A stretch of DNA of 64,000 bases, from the NCBI RefSeq assembly GCF_900100005.1, contig NZ_FNEB01000008.1, forward strand, positions 62,001 to 126,000, given 5' to 3'. The notes beneath the pieces are model-generated. The model was not told where the DNA came from. It did not search any database and was given only the letters and a program-made list of their open reading frames with translations. This DNA is from Lutimaribacter saemankumensis. Lineage in GTDB: Bacteria > Pseudomonadota > Alphaproteobacteria > Rhodobacterales > Rhodobacteraceae. Position 1 is the first letter of the stretch, and every line of letters begins with the position of its first letter. Below, piece after piece: positions 53,119-60,701 of the stretch. Position numbers and translations under genes: made by a program.

Positions 53119-53154
53119 GTTCTTGGTTCTCCGATGTTTTCTTGTCTTTCGGGA

Positions 53155-53180
53155 TACGCGGGGCGGGCAAGATTGGATGT
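53155..53180 (-). promoter_or_regulatory. ECF-type promoter for the flavoprotein operon
   Basis: On the minus strand ACATCC (complement of 53175-53180), 16 bp, then CGTATCCC (core CGTA at 53155-53158). It mirrors the plus-strand rpoE promoter TGATCC-N16-CGTATCCC in spacing and -10, with a weaker -35, and lies 37 bp upstream of the flavoprotein ATG. It is probably read by the RpoE encoded next door. Confidence 0.55.
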
Positions 53181-53188
53181 GAAAAAAA

Positions 53189-53200
53189 TTTGTGCACAAA
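53189..53200. promoter_or_regulatory. 12-bp palindrome TTTGTGCACAAA
   Basis: A perfect palindrome midway in the rpoE/flavoprotein divergent gap, immediately before the rpoE -35. It differs by one base from TTTGTGCGCAAA upstream of the secreted paralogues (47927). Possible shared operator; the binding protein is unknown. Confidence 0.4.
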
Positions 53201-53201
53201 G

Positions 53202-53227
53202 TGATCCGCTACATAAAAACATGCGTA
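53202..53227 (+). promoter_or_regulatory. RpoE (ECF11-type) autoregulated promoter
   Basis: TGATCC (53202-53207), 16 bp spacer, CGTA (53224-53227) followed by TCCCC. This fits the TGATC/CGTA-type promoter recognised by the ChrR-controlled sigma factors of Rhodobacter relatives and lies about 87 bp upstream of the rpoE start, indicating autoregulation. Confidence 0.65.
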
Positions 53228-53313
53228 TCCCCGACATGTTTGAGCAAACCGGGGTGCCTGACTCAAATGTCGTATCGCCGTTACGCGCTGCGCGTGCTAG
53301 GGCTGATCGGGAT

Positions 53314-53892
53314 ATGAATGGCACCGCGGGAAGCGAAGAGTTGAGCAGAAAAGGACCAATACGGTCGGACGACTGGGCCGCGCATGTCAGCCGCATCCGG
53401 GACGATAAGGACCAGGCAGCTTTTGCCGAACTGTTTCGGCATTTCGCGCCACGGGTCAAAGCGTTCCTGATGAAATCGGGCGCAGACGCGGCGCTGGCCG
53501 AGGAATGTGCCCAAGAGGTGATGGCCACGCTTTGGCATAAGGCGCACATGTTCGATCCGGCGCGTGCGACGGTTGCAACGTGGATTTTCACGATTGCCCG
53601 GAACCGCAAGATCGACGCGCTGCGCAAGCAGAACAGGCCCGAGCCCGAGGATTTGCCCTGGGGCCCTGCGGCCGAGCCGGATCAGGAAGATGTCCTGACC
53701 CTGCAGCAAGAGACACAGGCACTAGGCCAGGCCCTGGCCGAACTGCCACCGAAACAGAGGGAGTTGATCGAGCGCGCCTATTTCGGGGATCTGTCGCATA
53801 GCGAAATCGCGGCGGAAACCGGTTTACCCCTTGGCACGATCAAATCCCGCATCAGATTGGCGTTGGAAAGACTGCGCCACGAAATGAAGTGA
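53314..53892 (+). CDS. rpoE: ECF RNA polymerase sigma factor RpoE (ChrR-controlled)
   Basis: A 192-residue ECF sigma factor. Region 2: AAFAELFRHFAPRVKAFL, LAEECAQEVMATLWHKAHMFDPARATVATWIFTIARNRKID; region 4: QALAELPPKQRELIERAYFGDLSHSEIAAETGLPLGTIKSRIRLALERLR with its helix-turn-helix. The ATG at 53314 gives the expected length and follows the ECF-type promoter. It is followed by chrR, so it is the singlet-oxygen/membrane-stress sigma of the Rhodobacter type, driving itself and the divergent operon. Confidence 0.93.
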   Translation: MNGTAGSEELSRKGPIRSDDWAAHVSRIRDDKDQAAFAELFRHFAPRVKAFLMKSGADAALAEECAQEVMATLWHKAHMFDPARATVATWIFTIARNRKIDALRKQNRPEPEDLPWGPAAEPDQEDVLTLQQETQALGQALAELPPKQRELIERAYFGDLSHSEIAAETGLPLGTIKSRIRLALERLRHEMK

Positions 53893-53900
53893 AGACCGCA

Positions 53901-54560
53901 ATGAAGACACCGCAGATCAAACACCACCTGACCGACGAACTGCTGATGGCCTATTCCGCCGGCAGCCTGCCCGAAGCCTTCAGCCTTGTCGTCGCGACGC
54001 ATGTATCGCTTTGCGACGAATGCCGGGCACGGCTTGGCAGCTTCGACACGTTGGGCGGTGCGATGCTCGAAGAATGTGGGAGTGCCGAACTGGACGCAGG
54101 GGCGCTGGACGCCACGATGGCGCGCATCCTGGAAGGTGCGCCGCAGGTTGCGCCCAAGGAAAAGCCCCGCAAGTCGCGCGGCGTGTTCCCCGGTCCGTTG
54201 CAGGATTATGTCGGCGGCGACGTCGAAGCGGTGAAATGGAAACCGGTCGGAATGGGTGTGCGGCAAGCGATCCTGCCGACCAGCCATGATGCCAGCGTGC
54301 GTTTGTTGTACATTCCCGCGGGCTGTGCGGTTCCCGATCACGGTCACCGTGGCACCGAACTGACGCTGGTGCTGCAGGGTGCGTTCATGGACGAAGACGA
54401 TCGGTTCGCGCGCGGCGATGTCGAGGTTGCGGATGAAGATCTCGAACATACGCCCATCGCGGATATCGGCGAGGATTGCATCTGCCTTGCCGCGACGGAC
54501 GCGCCGCTGCGGTTCCGTGGTATCGTACCGCGTCTGGCGCAGCCGTTCCTGAAAATCTGA
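53901..54560 (+). CDS. chrR: anti-sigma factor ChrR (zinc, cupin type)
   Basis: A 219-residue ZAS-domain anti-sigma. The N-terminal domain has HHLTDELLMAYSAGSLPEAFSLVVATHVSLCDECRARLG with the HxxxCxxC zinc ligands; the C-terminal cupin has RLLYIPAGCAVPDHGHRGTELTLVLQGAFMDEDD and LEHTPIADIGEDCICLAATDAPLRF. Both match R. sphaeroides ChrR, which releases RpoE on singlet oxygen. A GTG at 53889 overlapping the rpoE stop is an alternative start four codons longer. It abuts the stop of the convergent gene with no gap. Confidence 0.93.
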   Translation: MKTPQIKHHLTDELLMAYSAGSLPEAFSLVVATHVSLCDECRARLGSFDTLGGAMLEECGSAELDAGALDATMARILEGAPQVAPKEKPRKSRGVFPGPLQDYVGGDVEAVKWKPVGMGVRQAILPTSHDASVRLLYIPAGCAVPDHGHRGTELTLVLQGAFMDEDDRFARGDVEVADEDLEHTPIADIGEDCICLAATDAPLRFRGIVPRLAQPFLKI

Positions 54561-54884
54561 TCAGCCGCGACCGCGTTCCAACTCGGCACGCAGTTCTTCT
54601 GCCTCGTATCGCGCGTCGCGCAGGCCTTCCATGGCGGCGGCCAACTCGGCCTCGGTCTGACTGATCTGGTTGGTCAGCTCTGCCTCGCGCTGTTGCAGGT
54701 AGGTGATTGCCTGATCGCGGGTTTCCTCGGCCTCGTGCAATTCCTGTGCCATCCGCTCCAGCTCGCCCATATCGGCGCGCGACACACGGGTGAAGCGGTG
54801 GATCAGCCAATGCGCGAACCAGCCCACGCAGAACGCCACGAACAGGATGACTGCCGTGGCGATGATGATCTCGGTTCTATTCAT
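54561..54884 (-). CDS. membrane-anchored coiled-coil protein
   Basis: A 107-residue protein with one N-terminal membrane helix (IIIATAVILFVAFCVGWFAHWL) and a long heptad-like helix rich in Glu, Ala, Leu and Arg (ELERMAQELHEAEETRDQAI onward, residues about 41-105). Its start overlaps the OmpA-family gene end by 8 bp, so the two are co-translated and may form one envelope structure. No catalytic motif. Function unknown. Confidence 0.7.
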   Translation of the reverse strand: MNRTEIIIATAVILFVAFCVGWFAHWLIHRFTRVSRADMGELERMAQELHEAEETRDQAITYLQQREAELTNQISQTEAELAAAMEGLRDARYEAEELRAELERGRG

Positions 54885-56787
54885 CAGTTGATCCTTCTTC
54901 CGACGCGGCCTCGTCGTCCGGTATGTCTACGGTGGGCTGCTCGACACTTTCAAGCGTCGTTTCCACCTCTTCCATCGGTTCCGGGCGGATCAGCTTGAAC
55001 TCGATCCGGCGGTTGGCCTCGCGGCCCTCTTCGGTTTCGTTGTCCGCGATGGGCTGTTCCTCGCCATATCCCTTGGCGGTGATGTTCGACGTCAGGACGC
55101 GTCGGTCGCGCAAGGCGTTCAGAACCGCCTGGGCCCGGGCCTGGCTGAGCTGCTGGTTCATGACCTCGCGGCCCTGGCTGTCGGTATGGCCGCCGATTTC
55201 CATCCGCACCTCGCCGCATTGCTTCAGGATCTCTGCAATGTCGTCGATGATGCCGCCGGCTTCGGAATCCGGTGTGGCCGAGCCGGGCTCGAAGTTGATC
55301 TTGCGCGCGGACAGGATCGCGGCGATTTCCGCCTCGCATTCATCCGGCGTCGGGATGGACGCGATCGGGTCCAGCTTTTCCTGGTAGGTCACGTCGATGT
55401 CGAAGCGCTCCGCCTCTCCCAGCTTGTCGACAAGCAGCCGCGATATCTCGGCCGACGCCTCCTTGTTGCCGGTGTTCCCGGTGACCTTCACCGTGTCGGG
55501 CTGGACGATCACGGCGCCGTTCGACAGCTTCGAAAGCGCTTCGAGCCCGGCAAGAACGCGCACAGGCCAGTCCTTTGGCAGGGTTTCGTCCAGCCGCGCG
55601 CCGACATAGATCTTGTCGGAACCGAACCGGGCGCGGGCAAAGCTTTCGGTGGCGACGCGGCTCAACTCGTCGCTGACACGGCCACGAAGTTGCAGCAGCC
55701 CTTCGGGCGACAGGGTTGCCACGAATTCGGGCGGGCCGGCCTGCTTCGTGTCTTTTGGCCGGGGCAACACGGTGTGGAGCGCGAAAACATCCGGCAGGCT
55801 GTTTTCCAGTTCGCCGACCGTGCGGTCGAAAAGCGCCTCGTCCGTGCCTTCGGCTGCGATCAGGGTGATGTCTGCATCGGCGAATGTCACCGATCCCCCA
55901 CCAAGGGTGGCAAGCGCGCCGATTGCCTGTTCGGCGGCAACCGACCAGTTGGGCGAAGGCACGCCAAGACCGACCGTGCAGTCCGCCTTGCCCTGCAGGC
56001 CCGCGCGCATCGCCGCGCCGAGGATACGGTCACGAGCGGTGTCGCTGTCCGCCGAGCAGGCGTCGAAGCGGGCAGTGCCATCTTCGATCAGGAAGCGCAG
56101 GGTAAAGGGCGTAATCACCGGCCGCGGTGCGCTGATCTCCAACGCCAGCCGCAGCCCCAGCGGGGCCGCGCGCGACAGGCCGCTTTCCAGCTTTCGCTTG
56201 GCCGTCACGCTGTCCGAGATCGCCGTGATGACCACCTGGTTGGCGCTGACCGAAACCTTGGCGCGCCGCAGCTGTTCCAGGGCGTCCACCGCATAGTCGA
56301 CCGCCACGTCCCAACCGTCCGGCACCGGATAATCCGCGCTTTCCAGCAGGTCGGTCACCTGCGCGCCCTCGGAAAGGTCGGCGAGGTCTTCGGCCAGTGC
56401 GTCACGGTCGGTGGACGCGGGGACAAGGCCGATCAGGGAAATGCCGCTGTCATTCCGCAGAATCTCGATAGAAAAGCGGGGCGGCTTGATGCGTTTGGAT
56501 TCGGTCACGTCCATACGGTCGATGATGCGCGCGGCATCCACGATCTTGCCCGCGGTCGACAGCGCCTGGAATCGTATGGCCTCGGTCGGGGCGGTGCCTG
56601 TCAGGTAGACACGCAACCCGTCGGCCTCGACCTCGGCCCAGTGCAGCTCAGCCCGGTCCAGTGCTTGCCGGACGCCGCGTTCGGAATTGTCCTGGATCAC
56701 GTTGACGGCGAATACCGCTACGATCACGCAGATGATCGCGCCGGCGGCAAAGGTTGCAGCGATATAGGCAATCGAAGAAAGACGCAT
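54877..56787 (-). CDS. BON/OmpA-domain envelope protein
   Basis: A 636-residue protein: an N-terminal membrane helix (YIAATFAAGAIICVIVAVFAV), BON-like repeats (RQALDRAELHWAEVEADGLRVYLTGTAP; VDYAVDALEQLRRAKVSVSANQVVITAISD; another around VTYQEKLD), and a C-terminal OmpA domain with ARKINFEPGSATPDSEAGGIIDDIAEIL, MEIGGHTDSQGREVMNQQLSQARAQAVLNAL and GYGEEQPIADNETEEGREANRRIEF for peptidoglycan binding. An acidic tail follows. It probably spans from inner membrane to cell wall. Confidence 0.82.
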   Translation of the reverse strand: MRLSSIAYIAATFAAGAIICVIVAVFAVNVIQDNSERGVRQALDRAELHWAEVEADGLRVYLTGTAPTEAIRFQALSTAGKIVDAARIIDRMDVTESKRIKPPRFSIEILRNDSGISLIGLVPASTDRDALAEDLADLSEGAQVTDLLESADYPVPDGWDVAVDYAVDALEQLRRAKVSVSANQVVITAISDSVTAKRKLESGLSRAAPLGLRLALEISAPRPVITPFTLRFLIEDGTARFDACSADSDTARDRILGAAMRAGLQGKADCTVGLGVPSPNWSVAAEQAIGALATLGGGSVTFADADITLIAAEGTDEALFDRTVGELENSLPDVFALHTVLPRPKDTKQAGPPEFVATLSPEGLLQLRGRVSDELSRVATESFARARFGSDKIYVGARLDETLPKDWPVRVLAGLEALSKLSNGAVIVQPDTVKVTGNTGNKEASAEISRLLVDKLGEAERFDIDVTYQEKLDPIASIPTPDECEAEIAAILSARKINFEPGSATPDSEAGGIIDDIAEILKQCGEVRMEIGGHTDSQGREVMNQQLSQARAQAVLNALRDRRVLTSNITAKGYGEEQPIADNETEEGREANRRIEFKLIRPEPMEEVETTLESVEQPTVDIPDDEAASEEGSTDE

Positions 56788-56846
56788 GAAACAGCCGGGT
56801 CCAGACTTTGATACCGCTTCTTAGGGCCGTGGGCGGAGAGGTGCAA

Positions 56847-57827
56847 TCAAAGGAGCATCGCACCGGCGAAAAACAGCAAGGGGATCAGCCCGGTATCGCG
56901 ATTGGCGCGGAACAGCATCAGGCAGATGTCGGGGTCGTCGATCTGCAGCTTGCGCATCTGCCAGACCATGTGCCAGCCCATCGCCCAGGGGCCGAAGATC
57001 GCAAGGCCGATGGCCAGCGGGTCGCCGCCGCGCCCCGCCATCGCCGACAGGATCGCCATCGCCATCAGCGCGACCGTCGCAGCCATGAACCGGCGGAGCC
57101 ACATCGCGGTGTCCGACCCGAACAGCCGCGCGGTCGATTTGACGCCGATCAGCGCGTCGTCTTCCTTGTCCTGGTGGGCATAGATCGTGTCATAGAACAA
57201 CGTCCACGCGATCCCGGCCATGTACAGAACCATCGGCGCCGGGTGCAGGTAGCCGGTATGCGCCACCCAGGCCAGCATCGCGCCCCAGTTGAAGGCAAGC
57301 CCCAGGAATATCTGGGGCCACCAGGTGAACCGCTTGGCGAATGGGTAGATCGCCACCGGCAGCAGCGACACGATCCCCATGACGATCGCCGCGCCGTTAT
57401 AGGTCAGCAGGATGCCAAAGGCCAAAAGGGCCTGCAGGATCATCCAGCCCGCAGCCTGTTTGACGCTGACCTGGCCGGACGGGATGGGGCGCGACGCCGT
57501 GCGCGCCACCGAGCCGTCGAAATCGCGGTCGGTGATGTCGTTCCAGGTGCAGCCGGCCCCGCGCATCAGCCACGCGCCGATCCCGCAGGACAGGAAGATC
57601 CAGGCGTCTTCCCAGCGGGGTTGGCCATCATGGAGCATCGCCAGCGCCAGCCCCCACCAGCACGGGATCAGGAGCAGCCAGGTGCCGATCGGCCGGTCGG
57701 CCCGCGACAGGCGCAGGTAAGGCCGTGACCATGCGGGCGCGCGCCGGTCGACCCAGTTGCCGCGATAGGCGTCGGCCACCTGTCCTTCGGTGGTTGTGCC
57801 CTCTGGCGTCCGGTCGGGTGTGGTCAT
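56847..57827 (-). CDS. ubiA: 4-hydroxybenzoate polyprenyltransferase
   Basis: A 326-residue membrane prenyltransferase for ubiquinone synthesis. The two aspartate-rich motifs are visible: CTWNDITDRDFDGSVARTASRP and FYDTIYAHQDKEDDALIGVKSTA; hydrophobic helices fill the rest (LLLIPCWWGLALAML, WMILQALLAFGILLTY). The ATG at 57827 starts 11 bp from the divergent rsmE start, so promoters must overlap coding DNA. It competes for the 4-hydroxybenzoate that PobA degrades. Confidence 0.93.
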   Translation of the reverse strand: MTTPDRTPEGTTTEGQVADAYRGNWVDRRAPAWSRPYLRLSRADRPIGTWLLLIPCWWGLALAMLHDGQPRWEDAWIFLSCGIGAWLMRGAGCTWNDITDRDFDGSVARTASRPIPSGQVSVKQAAGWMILQALLAFGILLTYNGAAIVMGIVSLLPVAIYPFAKRFTWWPQIFLGLAFNWGAMLAWVAHTGYLHPAPMVLYMAGIAWTLFYDTIYAHQDKEDDALIGVKSTARLFGSDTAMWLRRFMAATVALMAMAILSAMAGRGGDPLAIGLAIFGPWAMGWHMVWQMRKLQIDDPDICLMLFRANRDTGLIPLLFFAGAMLL

Positions 57828-57838
57828 ATGGTCGCCCC

Positions 57839-58594
57839 ATGAGTTCGACTGCAAAAATACGCCTCTATGTAGATCACCCTCTGGCCGAGGGGCAATGCGT
57901 CCCGTTGGATCGTGATCAGGCGCATTACCTTTTCGGCGTCATGCGCCAGTCCGAAGGCGCGGCGGTGCTGCTGTTCAACGGCCGCGACGGTGAATGGCTG
58001 GCCCATGTCACGCAAGCCGGAAAGCGCGCGGGAGAGCTGACCTGCGAGGCCCGGACGCGGCCCCTGCAGATGCCGCCCGACCTTTGGCTGATGTTTGCGC
58101 CGATCAAGAAGGCGCGCACCGATTTCATCGTCGAGAAGGCCGCCGAGATGGGCGCTGCCCGCATCCTGCCGGTGCAGACCGACTTCACCAATGCCGAACG
58201 TATCCGCCAGGACCGGCTTCAGGCCCATGCCGTCGAAGCCGCCGAGCAATGCGGCGGCACCTTCGTGCCAGAGGTCTGCGATCTTCAGCGGCTTGACCGG
58301 GTGCTGGACGGTTGGGACGGCGAACGGCAAATTCTCTTTTGCGACGAAGGGCTTGCCGGTGCATCATCGGCCCTGTCGGGCCTCTTCTGCGATGAGGGGC
58401 GCAGCGCCCCGGAAAGTGGCCGCTGGGCGATCCTGATCGGACCCGAAGGCGGATTTTCCGATGCCGAACGCGCACGGTTGCGCGAGTTTCCCCATGCCAA
58501 CGCGGTCAGCCTTGGCCCGCGCATCCTGCGTGCCGACACGGCTGCCGTCGCCGCGCTTGCTTTGTGGCAGATGGCGCTGGGTGACTGGCGATGA
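57839..58594 (+). CDS. rsmE: 16S rRNA (uracil1498-N3)-methyltransferase
   Basis: RsmE (251 residues) methylates U1498 of 16S rRNA. N-terminal PUA-like domain: KIRLYVDHPLAEGQCVPLDRDQAHYLFGVMR; then the SPOUT core KKARTDFIVEKAAEMGAARILPVQTDFTNAER, AAEQCGGTFVPEV, and the knot LIGPEGGFSDAERARL with LGPRILRADTAAVAAL binding SAM. The ATG at 57839 is the only sensible one. Its end overlaps the next gene by ATGA. Confidence 0.95.
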   Translation: MSSTAKIRLYVDHPLAEGQCVPLDRDQAHYLFGVMRQSEGAAVLLFNGRDGEWLAHVTQAGKRAGELTCEARTRPLQMPPDLWLMFAPIKKARTDFIVEKAAEMGAARILPVQTDFTNAERIRQDRLQAHAVEAAEQCGGTFVPEVCDLQRLDRVLDGWDGERQILFCDEGLAGASSALSGLFCDEGRSAPESGRWAILIGPEGGFSDAERARLREFPHANAVSLGPRILRADTAAVAALALWQMALGDWR

Positions 58595-59103
58595 GCTTTG
58601 TCCGCCCCGAGGCGATGGAAACCGTGCTGCGCTGGCGCGACGCGCTGATTGGTGCGGCGCTGGGCAGTCTCGGTCTTTGGTGGGCCCTGGGCGCGCATGG
58701 CATCCTGAACTGGATCGGCTGGCTTGTCCTGCCCGTGGCCGCAGCGCTGATTTGGACGGGCATCCGCCGGGCGCGGTTTCACTCAGGCCGCGGCGGTCCC
58801 GGTGTAGTGACCGTGGACGAAGGCGCGATTGCCTGGCTCGGGCCGTTCCACGGTGGCGCAGTGGCACTGGAAGACCTCGACCGGCTGGAACTCGACCCGA
58901 CGCGCAACCCGGCGGTCTGGCGGCTCTTCGCGCCCGGTCAGATGCCCTTGGAAATTCCCGTCACCGCCGAAGGGGCGGATGCGCTTTTCGACGCGTTCGC
59001 GCGTTTGCCGGGGCTCGATACCCCCAAAATGCTGGCCGAGTTGCGCGGTGGCGCACAGGCACCTGTCGTTATCTGGCAAAAAAGCCGGCCCCGTCTACAT
59101 TGA
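58591..59103 (+). CDS. two-helix membrane hypothetical protein
   Basis: A 170-residue protein with two adjacent N-terminal membrane helices (DALIGAALGSLGLWWALGA and WIGWLVLPVAAALIWTGI) and a soluble C-terminal domain (GVVTVDEGAIAWLGPFHGGAVALEDLDRLELDP, then ADALFDAFARLPGLDTPKML). The pattern is typical of conserved alphaproteobacterial membrane proteins beside rsmE. It is coupled to rsmE by ATGA. Function unknown. Confidence 0.78.
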   Translation: MSFVRPEAMETVLRWRDALIGAALGSLGLWWALGAHGILNWIGWLVLPVAAALIWTGIRRARFHSGRGGPGVVTVDEGAIAWLGPFHGGAVALEDLDRLELDPTRNPAVWRLFAPGQMPLEIPVTAEGADALFDAFARLPGLDTPKMLAELRGGAQAPVVIWQKSRPRLH

Positions 59104-59165
59104 CAGCGGCATCAATTCATCGCACCCATTGCCGCGTTTGAAAGCAAGGATCGGAGAGCCAACCC

Positions 59166-60536
59166 ATGTCCATCCCACAGTCCGGCGGCGGGCCGATCGA
59201 AAGCTTTGACCAACTGGCCAGCTACCTGGAAAGCGGCTGCAAGCCAAAGCAAGACTGGCGCATCGGCACCGAGCACGAGAAATTCGGCTACTGCAAGGAC
59301 ACCCATCTGCCGATCCCGTATGATGGCCCGCGCAGCGTCAAGGCGGTGCTGGAAGGGCTGCGCGAAAAGCACGGCTGGACCCCGGTCGAAGAGGCGGGCA
59401 ACCTGATCGGGCTGACCAAGGACGGTGCGAATATCAGCCTCGAACCGGGCGGGCAGCTGGAACTGTCGGGCGCGGCGCTCGAAACCATTCACCAGACCTG
59501 CGACGAGGTGAACGAGCACCTGCGCGAGGTGAAGGACATCGCCGACAAGGTCGGTGTCGGCTTCATCGGACTTGGGGCGGCGCCCGAATGGACGCATGAA
59601 CAGATGCCGATGATGCCCAAGGGGCGCTATCGCCTGATGACGTCCTACATGGACAAGGTCGGCACCATGGGCAAATCCATGATGTACCGCACCTGCACCG
59701 TGCAGGTGAATCTCGATTTCTCGTCCGAGGCGGACATGGTGAAAAAGCTGCGCGTCGCGCTGGCGCTGCAACCGGTCGCCACGGCGCTTTTCGCCAATTC
59801 GCCATTTTTCGAGGGCAAGCCAAACGGTCACAAATCCTGGCGCTCGCGCATCTGGCGCGACCTTGATCCCGCGCGCACGGGCACGCTGCCCTTTGTCTTC
59901 GAAGACGGGTTCGGTTTCCAACGCTATGTCGATTACGCGCTCGATGTACCGATGTATTTCGTCTACCGCGACGGGCAGTATATCGACGCGCTGGGGCAGT
60001 CGTTCCGCGATTTCCTTGACGGCAAGCTGCCCGCCCTGCCGGGCGAGACACCCACGCTCAGCGATTGGGCCGATCACCTGACCACGATCTTCCCCGAAGC
60101 GCGGATAAAGAAATACATGGAGATGCGCGGCGCGGATGGTGGCCCGTGGCGGCGGCTGTGTGCGCTTCCGGCGCTTTGGGTCGGGCTGATGTATCATCAG
60201 GACAGCCTGGATGCCGCCTGGGATCTGGCAAAGCACTGGGATGCCGAAACCCGCGAGGCATGGCGCGTCGAGGCGTCGGTGCGCGGCTTGCAGGCCATCG
60301 TCGGCGGGCGCCGCATGATCGATCTTGCCTCCGAGGTGCTGGACATCAGCCGCGCGGGCCTCAAGGCGCGGGCGCGTCCGGGGCTTGGCGGCATGGTGCA
60401 GGACGAACGCCATTTCCTCCATGCGCTCGAAGACAGCATCGAAACCGGGCAGGCGCCGGCCGATGAGTTGCTGGAACGCTATCACGGCGACTGGAACGGC
60501 GATCTGAGCCGTATCTACGACGAATACAGCTACTGA
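59166..60536 (+). CDS. gshA: glutamate-cysteine ligase
   Basis: A 456-residue glutamate-cysteine ligase of the plant/alphaproteobacterial type (GCS2 family), the first step of glutathione synthesis. Landmarks are WRIGTEHEKFGYC, GANISLEPGGQLELSGAALETIHQTC, MYRTCTVQVNLDFSSEADMVKKL, and GSFRDFL-like GQSFRDFLDGKLP followed by KYMEMRGADGGPWRRLCALPALWVGLMY. A GGAG ribosome-binding site lies 11 bp upstream of the ATG. Confidence 0.93.
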   Translation: MSIPQSGGGPIESFDQLASYLESGCKPKQDWRIGTEHEKFGYCKDTHLPIPYDGPRSVKAVLEGLREKHGWTPVEEAGNLIGLTKDGANISLEPGGQLELSGAALETIHQTCDEVNEHLREVKDIADKVGVGFIGLGAAPEWTHEQMPMMPKGRYRLMTSYMDKVGTMGKSMMYRTCTVQVNLDFSSEADMVKKLRVALALQPVATALFANSPFFEGKPNGHKSWRSRIWRDLDPARTGTLPFVFEDGFGFQRYVDYALDVPMYFVYRDGQYIDALGQSFRDFLDGKLPALPGETPTLSDWADHLTTIFPEARIKKYMEMRGADGGPWRRLCALPALWVGLMYHQDSLDAAWDLAKHWDAETREAWRVEASVRGLQAIVGGRRMIDLASEVLDISRAGLKARARPGLGGMVQDERHFLHALEDSIETGQAPADELLERYHGDWNGDLSRIYDEYSY

Positions 60537-60542
60537 TCAGCG

Positions 60543-60571
60543 GCCGGTCTTGGCGGCCGCCAACCGGCTTT
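60543..60571 (+). terminator. putative terminator after gshA
   Basis: A hairpin of outer stem GCCGG/CCGGC (60543-60547/60564-60568) and inner palindrome TTGGCGGCCGCCAA (60550-60563), followed by TTTCCC. It lies 6 bp after the gshA stop and separates it from the flavoprotein gene. The remaining 130 bp to 60702 shows no supportable gene. Confidence 0.55.
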
Positions 60572-60701
60572 CCCGATCGTAATCTGCCAACAGATGTCGC
60601 GCAGGTCGGTTTTGTGCGGCATTGCGTCGGATGGGCAATCCGCGATTTGCGCGGCCTGCTAAAGATCGTGCAACGCATGATCCAAGGGAGTCGCCTGCGC
60701 A

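Noticed and set aside
51790-53313. Upstream extension of the rpoE reading frame
   Set aside because: It covers the divergent flavoprotein gene and the ECF promoter; real start is the ATG at 53314 with normal ECF sigma length.
60537-60701. Possible minus-strand small gene in the gshA-flavoprotein gap
   Set aside because: A short frame ends there (DYDRESRLAAAKTGR) but has no start with a ribosome-binding site, and the DNA is better explained as a terminator hairpin.
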